A stretch of 64,000 nt of DNA from Desulfuromusa kysingii (lineage in GTDB: Bacteria; Desulfobacterota; Desulfuromonadia; Desulfuromonadales; Geopsychrobacteraceae). Under the pieces are notes generated by a model. That model saw nothing but the letters and a program-made list of their open reading frames with translations. It did not search any database and was not told where the DNA came from. The translations under genes and the position numbers were made by a program. The stretch's first letter is position 1; each line of letters starts with the position of its first letter. Shown here one piece after another: positions 59,261 to 64,000 of this stretch. The stretch covers positions 50,193 to 114,192 of the forward strand of contig NZ_FNQN01000005.1 in assembly GCF_900107645.1 (NCBI RefSeq), written 5' to 3'.

Positions 59261-60211
59261 ATGTTATTCACTCAAAATATGAAAATCGCAGACATTAAGA
59301 CATTACATAATACGTTGTGCCAATTGTCAGAATCTCCCGAGCAGATTATAGCTTTTGTGGAGAACTTGAAAATAAAAATTGAGGCTCCCAGAATTGACGA
59401 AAAGGAGTTGGATATCAGTTTTGCAGAAAATGTCTTGAAAATCAGTCGTAAGGACCATGTTGAAGCGATGGTGTCACCGCAAGAGTCCAGAAATATAGTT
59501 GCTCAGGATGCGCGTAGCAAAGTTGCACGTGGTGTTGCCGCGAGAATGGCAAAGACCGATGACCCTGTTCTTATTTATGGTGAAAATGGGACAGGAAAGG
59601 GTTTATATGCCCGTTCTATCCATGAACAGGGTGGACGGAAGGCTCTCCCCTTTGTCTCTGTCCCTTGCGGCGCCATCGACAAACACAATACAAAGCAACT
59701 CATGATAGATTACCTCGTCAAGGTGGGCCATGGAACCTTGTTGCTTGATGGTATTCAGGATCTTGACATTGAGATGCAGAGAGTCCTGCAAAAAATCATT
59801 CGCATCCCAGTTGAACAGAAGTATTTTCGGCTGCTTACGACGACTAGCACGGATCTGTATGAACTGGTCCGAAAAGGTTTTTTTTCTGGTGAGCTGCTGA
59901 CCCTTATCCAGGGTTGCTATATTGAGCTATTACCATTGCAACAGCGCAAAGAAGATATCGAATCACTGGTCACCTTCTATATGGAAAAAATTTGTCGCAG
60001 TTGCGGATTAGAGAGCAAGACAATTTCACCCGATTTATTATCGATGCTCGAATCTTACCCATGGCCAGGCAACGTGCTGGAGTTGGTGAACACCATAGAG
60101 CAACTACTGATGACCGCACAGGATAAACAGACGCTGTTCGCCAAAGATCTCCCTACCCATATCCGTATTCAAACCATAAACTCCTCAGCGGCACAGAAAA
60201 AAGGGATCTGA
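59261..60211 (+). CDS. Degenerate sigma-54 activator paralogue (AAA+ without GAFTGA, receiver or HTH)
   Basis: The 316-residue protein aligns by eye with the AAA+ domain of the regulator just upstream. For example, SPDLLSMLESYPWPGNVLEL corresponds to SPEFLETLVSYPWPGNVREL. Walker A is kept (GENGTGKGLYARSIHEQ), but the GAFTGA sigma-54 loop is missing. Walker B reads LLLDGIQDL (DG not DE), and the Arg-finger segment FRSDLLFRL is GFFSGELLTL. There is no receiver and no Fis HTH. It is therefore unlikely to remodel sigma-54. It may bind nucleotide and regulate the intact activator by mixed oligomers, which is inference. The N-terminal 80 residues match nothing I know. Confidence 0.85.
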   Translation: MLFTQNMKIADIKTLHNTLCQLSESPEQIIAFVENLKIKIEAPRIDEKELDISFAENVLKISRKDHVEAMVSPQESRNIVAQDARSKVARGVAARMAKTDDPVLIYGENGTGKGLYARSIHEQGGRKALPFVSVPCGAIDKHNTKQLMIDYLVKVGHGTLLLDGIQDLDIEMQRVLQKIIRIPVEQKYFRLLTTTSTDLYELVRKGFFSGELLTLIQGCYIELLPLQQRKEDIESLVTFYMEKICRSCGLESKTISPDLLSMLESYPWPGNVLELVNTIEQLLMTAQDKQTLFAKDLPTHIRIQTINSSAAQKKGI

Positions 60212-60320
60212 TCCTTTTGGCCGTAAGTCGAGTCACGCTAACAAGGGAGTAGTTCTTCAATCCCATGCTTTTTCCTCTCTAATCTTAAGCCAAAACTTTT
60301 CTCATCAATCAATAGTAGCA

Positions 60321-60356
60321 TTCCTGCCAGACAAGAAAGTTCTCTTTATACAAGAA
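60321..60356 (+). promoter_or_regulatory. Paired enhancer-like elements upstream of cassette 1
   Basis: TTCCTG-CCAGA-CAAGAA (60321-60337) is followed 19 nt on by TTCTCT-TTATA-CAAGAA (60340-60356). The pair ends 104 nt before the sigma-54 promoter, exactly as in cassette 2. This is the position expected for NtrC-type activator binding. Confidence 0.6.
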
Positions 60357-60459
60357 AAAATCTTTTGCGACGCATACTTACAAACGATATCCCTGTTATT
60401 GAAACACTCAACCATATGAACTTACAGGTAAAAATATTTTTTTAGAAAAAAGAAGAATT

Positions 60460-60475
60460 TGGTACGCAGGTTGCT
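60460..60475 (+). promoter_or_regulatory. Sigma-54 promoter of cassette 1
   Basis: TGGTACGCAGGTTGCT matches the -24/-12 consensus with correct spacing. It lies 45 nt before the start codon at 60521 and is nearly identical to the cassette 2 promoter. Confidence 0.85.
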
Positions 60476-60520
60476 ATTCATAGAGATAAGAGATGAAAAC
60501 GACCTTCTAAGGAGGATGAT

Positions 60521-60763
60521 ATGAGAAGAAAGAATATATATAAGTTGAGCGCGACGGTTATCGCCCTACTGCTGACAGCAGCGTTTATGCTGGGAAACTT
60601 CGGGATGAACCTTACCCCACTCACCAAACTATTCATTATTTTTTTCGCCGGAGTGATCGGCCTGCAATGTGTTCCTGCTGTTTTGTTGTTTATCTGTATG
60701 GTCAAGGGAGTTTGTACCGTTAACCAGAAAAATTCACTAACTAAAAACGGGGTGAAATCATGA
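60521..60763 (+). CDS. Small two-TM membrane protein, cassette 1
   Basis: The 80-residue protein has two TM helices (about 9-30 and 36-62) joined by NFGMNLTPLTKLF, and a short polar tail. AAGGAGG precedes the ATG. Its stop overlaps the receiver gene as ATGA. The same protein forms the N-terminal part of the gene at 62418 (compare GLTPLNRYFGVLISAIIGL). The family is unknown to me. Coupling to a receiver domain suggests that it anchors or senses for it. Confidence 0.8.
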   Translation: MRRKNIYKLSATVIALLLTAAFMLGNFGMNLTPLTKLFIIFFAGVIGLQCVPAVLLFICMVKGVCTVNQKNSLTKNGVKS

Positions 60764-61140
60764 AAGCGCGAAAATTATTAATAGCTGACGGGGATAGCGT
60801 GGCACGGAAAGAAATGGCCAAGTTCTTTGAAGATTCACATTTTGAGGTCGAAACGACCGCTTCTGCCGCCTATGCAATAGCTAAGATTGTCCAAAAACAA
60901 GAGCCGTTGGTGATTCTAGGTGATTGCTTTGAAGAAAAAATTGCTCCAGTTGATGTGATTGCGTTGATGCGTAAGTGTAATAAAAATCTGCGGATCATCC
61001 TGGTGTCTGACGACAGTTCATTGGATACCTTAAAGCGAATACGAGAAGATGGAATCTTCTATCATGCATTGAAGCCGCACAGTCAGGAAGATAATGAAGA
61101 GTTACGTTCAGCTGTAGAATGTGCAGTGCAAGCGTACTAA
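60760..61140 (+). CDS. Stand-alone receiver-domain protein, cassette 1
   Basis: The 126-residue protein is a single CheY-like domain. It has the acidic site IADGDS, phosphoacceptor Asp in VILGDCFEE, conserved Ser in ILVSDDSS, and Lys in YHALKPH. There is no output domain. The sequence ETTASAAYAIAKIVQK is almost unchanged in the second copy at 62418-63062. It probably receives phosphate from the nearby kinase or acts by protein contact; neither can be shown from sequence. Confidence 0.88.
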   Translation: MKARKLLIADGDSVARKEMAKFFEDSHFEVETTASAAYAIAKIVQKQEPLVILGDCFEEKIAPVDVIALMRKCNKNLRIILVSDDSSLDTLKRIREDGIFYHALKPHSQEDNEELRSAVECAVQAY

Positions 61141-61182
61141 CGAGATAAACAAGATAGACCTACACGCGATAAGGAGTCCGTC

Positions 61183-61416
61183 ATGAAAAAAATAACCCCA
61201 ATTGGTATGTCAGTAATTGCACTACTCGCGACGATTATCCCGGCTTTTGCAGAGACAGGAGCGAGATCAGACAATAGTATGACGTTGGTCTACCTCTTTT
61301 TGGGCGTCTGTGGTTTGATCATCTTTTTACAGCTGATTCCAGTTTTTGCCATGGGGCTGGGTATCCTTAAAGGTTTGTTCAGTCATAAAGAGACTCACGC
61401 GCCAAAGAGGCACTGA
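61183..61416 (+). CDS. Signal-peptide/TM micro-protein, cassette 1
   Basis: The 77-residue protein has a signal peptide (ending IIPAFA) and a short conserved periplasmic motif, ETGARSDNSMTLVY. One TM helix (LFLGVCGLIIFLQLIPVFA) leads to a basic cytoplasmic tail. AAGGAG precedes the ATG. It is very similar to the protein at 63103. Such small single-pass proteins often stabilise membrane redox complexes, and a multihaem cytochrome follows the second copy, but the role here is unknown. Confidence 0.8.
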   Translation: MKKITPIGMSVIALLATIIPAFAETGARSDNSMTLVYLFLGVCGLIIFLQLIPVFAMGLGILKGLFSHKETHAPKRH

Positions 61417-61480
61417 GTTTAAATTGACTAGTCTCAGAACAAAGGTGACCTGAGCAACCTTATGGGTCTAAGTAATATTG

Positions 61481-61513
61481 CAGCGAGCTGGATTCAAACC
61501 CAGCTCGCTGTTC
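61481..61513 (+). terminator. Hairpin ending cassette 1
   Basis: CAGCGAGCTGG pairs perfectly with CCAGCTCGCTG around an 8-nt loop. The T run is short (TTCTG), so termination may be partial. It lies 65 nt after the micro-protein gene. Confidence 0.6.
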
Positions 61514-61556
61514 TGCGTCAAGGGGGTTCAATGCCCATTCCAGCCCCTCAAGAATA

Positions 61557-61573
61557 TTCCTGTAAAACAAGAA
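61557..61573 (+). promoter_or_regulatory. Enhancer-like element upstream of the three-TM gene
   Basis: TTCCTG-TAAAA-CAAGAA matches the TTCYTG-N5-CARGAA pattern. The expected partner 19 nt on (CTCTCC...) is weak. It ends 84 nt before the sigma-54 promoter. Confidence 0.5.
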
Positions 61574-61657
61574 ATCTCTCCGTGAGAAGGTCCCATCCAA
61601 TTCTAAGGTTTGTTGCTAACTAGCTGATATAACATGATTAAAAAGTTATCTAGAAGT

Positions 61658-61673
61658 TGGCATAGCTAATGCT
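61658..61673 (+). promoter_or_regulatory. Sigma-54-like promoter of the three-TM gene
   Basis: TGGCATAGCTAATGCT keeps the 10-nt GG-GC spacing but has ATGC at -12. It matches the element at 59188 in most positions and lies 50 nt before the start codon at 61723. Confidence 0.6.
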
Positions 61674-61722
61674 ATTGATATAAAGAAAGAACAAGACAAC
61701 CAGCAATCTTATGGAGGCAATA

Positions 61723-62196
61723 ATGATTGAATATAGCGACTCAGCAACAAACCAAGCTCCAAAAAGCAATGGCAATGTGCACAACATGACGAACCAGAGC
61801 TTATTGGGATTAACTCTGTTTTTGTTGATCAGTATCGTTGCCTACCAGTTTAAATCTTTCAATCTGTTTGAAATTGCATCAGAACCCGTTCGCCAGGTCC
61901 TTGGTTGTCCTCCTCCTGCATACTTGGTCAGTATTGCTTTAGCCGTCTATTGCTTCTCTTCGGCAATACTCACCTTAGCTGCTATAGCTAATGAAACTCA
62001 ACCGGCCTCTAAGTGGAGTCATCTTGGTTATCGTTCGGTGTTCTTTGTTTTTTACTGTTTCTCTGGGGCTATTGCCGCAAACTTCATCCCCGTTGTTCTG
62101 GTTGGTCTGTTTCTTTATGGTTTGGATCAGGGGCAGATCCTGATATTTAACGCCAAAGAGAGCCATGAAGGTAAAGGGGCATTGGGTAAATCCTGA
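61723..62196 (+). CDS. Three-TM membrane protein of unknown function
   Basis: GGAGG (61713-61717) sits 5 nt before the ATG at 61723, so the in-frame ATG at 61711 is rejected. The 157-residue protein has a polar N terminus and three TM regions (LLGLTLFLLISIVAYQF, YLVSIALAVYCFSSAILTLA, FFVFYCFSGAIAANFIPVVL and following). A polar tail ends the protein. No motif is recognised. It lies between the two duplicated cassettes and has its own sigma-54-like promoter, so it likely belongs to the same regulon. Confidence 0.75.
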   Translation: MIEYSDSATNQAPKSNGNVHNMTNQSLLGLTLFLLISIVAYQFKSFNLFEIASEPVRQVLGCPPPAYLVSIALAVYCFSSAILTLAAIANETQPASKWSHLGYRSVFFVFYCFSGAIAANFIPVVLVGLFLYGLDQGQILIFNAKESHEGKGALGKS

Positions 62197-62220
62197 GCAC
62201 TAGAGTCTGAAAAAATGTTT

Positions 62221-62256
62221 TTCTTGCCAAACAAGACGATTCCTGCAAAACAGGAA
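62221..62256 (+). promoter_or_regulatory. Paired enhancer-like elements upstream of cassette 2
   Basis: TTCTTG-CCAAA-CAAGAC (62221-62237) is followed 19 nt on by TTCCTG-CAAAA-CAGGAA (62240-62256). The second is a perfect dyad. The pair ends 104 nt before the sigma-54 promoter, as in cassette 1. Confidence 0.65.
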
Positions 62257-62359
62257 TCGTTTTCTATGAATAAGCTAAAACCCGACTATGAATATTTACA
62301 TATGTCGGTAACTATCTGAACTAACGAGATTAAATAAAAATCATCAGGGTTGTAAAAGT

Positions 62360-62375
62360 TGGTATGCAGGTTGCT
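62360..62375 (+). promoter_or_regulatory. Sigma-54 promoter of cassette 2
   Basis: TGGTATGCAGGTTGCT fits the -24/-12 consensus with correct spacing and differs from the cassette 1 promoter at one base. It lies 42 nt before the start codon at 62418. Confidence 0.85.
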
Positions 62376-62417
62376 CTAAAGAGAGCCGCATGACGAAACG
62401 CAATGAGGGAGAAATGG

Positions 62418-63062
62418 ATGGTTAAAAACAATGGCTTTAAATTGTCGGCCTTTGCCATGGTCTTGATCGTAACGGGGGTATTTAGCCTCAGCTTTGTCGG
62501 TTTCGGACTCACGCCATTGAACCGGTATTTTGGTGTATTGATCAGCGCCATTATTGGCTTGTCGAGTGTTCCTGCGGCATTACAATTTATTAGCATGATT
62601 AAGAAAATATCAGTTGGACAATTGGCAGCTACGGAACAATCCCCTAGTAAAAAAGGAGTTTGTCAGATGAAAGCTAGGAAAATATTGATTGCAGATAAAG
62701 ATCTTGTGAATAGAAAACAGTTGGCCGAACTTTTTGAAAAGTCACATTACGAAGTGGAAACGACAGCATCAGCCGCTTACGCAATTGCCAAGATTGTGCA
62801 AAAGAATGAACCCATTGTTATTCTTGGAGATTCTTTTGAAGAAAAAATCGCCTCGTCAGATGTTGTCGCTTTGATGCGCAAGTGTAATAAAAATCTGCAA
62901 ATCATCTTGGTCTCGGATGATACTTCGTTGGATGCATTGCGACGCATGCGTGAAGACGGAGTCTTCTATCATGCGCTGAAGCCACACAACCAGGAGGATA
63001 ATGAAGAATTACGTTCAGCAGTGGAATGTGCCCTGGAAGCCTTTCATCCAGCGATGAGCTGA
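62418..63062 (+). CDS. Fused membrane protein + receiver domain, cassette 2
   Basis: The 214-residue protein combines the two genes of cassette 1 in one frame. Residues 1-83 are the two-TM protein and residues 84-214 the receiver (Asp in VILGDSFEE, Lys in YHALKPH). AGGGAG supports the ATG at 62418; the ATG at 62403 is too early. At the junction, AAGGAG (62653-62658) still sits 8 nt before an in-frame ATG at 62667. A free receiver could therefore also be made from the same mRNA. This looks like loss of the stop codon after duplication, or the ancestral fused state. Confidence 0.88.
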   Translation: MVKNNGFKLSAFAMVLIVTGVFSLSFVGFGLTPLNRYFGVLISAIIGLSSVPAALQFISMIKKISVGQLAATEQSPSKKGVCQMKARKILIADKDLVNRKQLAELFEKSHYEVETTASAAYAIAKIVQKNEPIVILGDSFEEKIASSDVVALMRKCNKNLQIILVSDDTSLDALRRMREDGVFYHALKPHNQEDNEELRSAVECALEAFHPAMS

Positions 63063-63102
63063 TAAAGAGGTATGACGGAATAACCATTTAAAGGAGATGA
63101 TT

Positions 63103-63348
63103 ATGAAAAGAATAGTTCAAAACGGTTTATTGGCAACAGCCTTTTTGCTGACAGCAATGCCAGCTGTCGCTGCAACAGGAACAAGAACAGATAACAGTAT
63201 GACACTGGTCTATCTTTTCCTTGGTGTCTGTGGACTGATTATCTTTCTACAGATGATCCCTGTTTTTGCTTTGGGTTTTGGGATGATTAAGGGTATTTTT
63301 GGTGGTAAAGGATCTGAGGGAAAGTCGGTTGCTGTCAAGCAACGCTGA
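63103..63348 (+). CDS. Signal-peptide/TM micro-protein, cassette 2
   Basis: The 81-residue protein repeats the design of the one at 61183. It has a signal peptide ending MPAVAA, the conserved TGTRTDNSMTLVYLFLGVCG, one TM helix and a basic tail. AAGGAG precedes the ATG at 63103. It lies 40 nt after the fused gene and 38 nt before the cytochrome gene, apparently in the same transcript. Confidence 0.82.
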   Translation: MKRIVQNGLLATAFLLTAMPAVAATGTRTDNSMTLVYLFLGVCGLIIFLQMIPVFALGFGMIKGIFGGKGSEGKSVAVKQR

Positions 63349-63386
63349 GCTGAAAGCTAATTTTAACCCAGAATAAAGGTAAGAAT

Positions 63387-64000
63387 ATGAAAAGGTATAA
63401 TGTGCTTAACAGCCTGTGGTTAGGTTTACTGCTAGTGATCCTTGCTTTGCCACTTTCAGTGGCAGCAATGGAGATGGAAGACTGCCTTGGCTGCCATAGT
63501 GATGTTGATGAGGTTGGGGATGATTTATTTATTGATGAAGACAAGTTTCTGCCGACAGAACATGCAGAGATGGGATGTGTGACCTGCCATGAATCGGTGA
63601 CGGATGAGCATCCTGACGATGGTGAGTCAGTATCCAGTGCGGACTGTCTTGACTGTCACGAAGAGCTTGGTAGTGAATATATGGCAACTGCACATGCAGA
63701 AAACGCCAGCTGCAGTGATTGCCATAATCCCCATCAGGTGCATGGGATCGAAGCTGTTTCTGGTCCTGATATGAATCAACAATGTAGCCAATGTCATGAA
63801 GACGTCGATGTCATGGATAGTCATTCACAATGGTTGCCGCAAGCAAGCCTGCATATCTCTAAGCTCCCCTGTATCACTTGCCACACCTCAGCCGAAGCCT
63901 ATGAGATTGTTTTGAACATTACCCAGAAAAAGAAGAAGAGCGAAGGGGGAAAAGGGTACCGTTTCTCGACCTATGACGATTTAAAACAGTATAGCAACGA
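63387..64000 (+). CDS. Multihaem c-type cytochrome, 3' partial
   Basis: The frame starts with ATG at 63387 and is still open at the window end. A signal peptide (ending PLSVAAM) is followed in the 204 visible residues by six CXXCH sites: CLGCH, CVTCH, CLDCH, CSDCH, CSQCH and CITCH. His in SHSQWL and ASLHISK may be distal ligands. It resembles periplasmic cytochromes that feed quinol-linked or extracellular electron transfer complexes. It is downstream of the sigma-54 promoter at 62360 with no terminator between, so the two-component system probably controls it. Confidence 0.9.
   Translation, partial: MKRYNVLNSLWLGLLLVILALPLSVAAMEMEDCLGCHSDVDEVGDDLFIDEDKFLPTEHAEMGCVTCHESVTDEHPDDGESVSSADCLDCHEELGSEYMATAHAENASCSDCHNPHQVHGIEAVSGPDMNQQCSQCHEDVDVMDSHSQWLPQASLHISKLPCITCHTSAEAYEIVLNITQKKKKSEGGKGYRFSTYDDLKQYSN

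Noticed and set aside
62240-62256. TTCCTG/CAGGAA dyad as a terminator
   Set aside because: The stem is only 6 bp, and it repeats with its neighbour at the same spacing as upstream of cassette 1, which fits a protein-binding site better.

Overview
The window is a chromosomal replication-origin region of a Gram-negative bacterium, most likely a deltaproteobacterium of the Desulfuromonadales (Geobacter / Desulfuromonas / Pelobacter type). The reasons are multihaem c-type cytochromes, an anaerobic (cbi-type) cobalamin operon with a signal-peptide-bearing CbiK, split b' and b subunits of ATP synthase with no atpB/atpE alongside, a GEMM-I cyclic-dinucleotide riboswitch, a PEP-CTERM protein, a bactofilin next to parAB, and several sigma-54 promoters. 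This assignment rests on gene content and order read by eye, not on a database search.

Layout. 1-8.5 kb is accessory, surface-oriented DNA: the 3' end of a two-partner-secretion exoprotein (MBG repeats) and its TpsB transporter; a small unknown gene; a riboswitch plus terminator controlling a lipoprotein; a PEP-CTERM protein behind a sigma-54 promoter; a small secreted Cys-rich protein; and an AT-rich, translationally coupled three-gene cassette (TIGR04255-type protein, 59-aa linker ORF, 193-aa protein) followed by a dead transposase fragment. 8.5-9.7 kb holds two haem proteins. 9.8-20.9 kb is one 12-gene cobalamin operon on the minus strand, with a cobalamin riboswitch and intrinsic terminator at its head. 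A CysG-type fusion runs divergently from it. 22.7-27.6 kb carries a metal-efflux permease with its ArsR regulator, aconitase A and a cold-shock protein.

27.7-40.3 kb (minus strand) holds nth, an EEP-family protein, a cyclophilin, gpsA, a TPR protein, gyrA, gyrB, recF, dnaN and dnaA. 40.5-55.1 kb (plus strand) holds rpmH, rnpA, yidD, yidC, mnmE, parS, mnmG, rsmG, parA, parB, bactofilin and atpF'FHAGDC. Genes point away from 38.7-40.5 kb on both sides, and DnaA-box-like sequences flank dnaA, so the replication origin is placed there. recF, dnaN and dnaA are conspicuously AT-rich.

55.2-64 kb is the most novel part. A hybrid histidine kinase and an NtrC-type activator are followed by a degenerate copy of the activator's AAA+ domain. 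Next come two diverged copies of a cassette (small membrane protein, stand-alone receiver domain, signal-peptide/TM micro-protein), the second of them fused and leading into a multihaem cytochrome c that runs off the window. Four sigma-54 promoters and paired TTCYTG-N5-CARGAA enhancer-like elements at matching spacing suggest that the locus is a self-contained sigma-54 regulon controlling an electron-transfer module.
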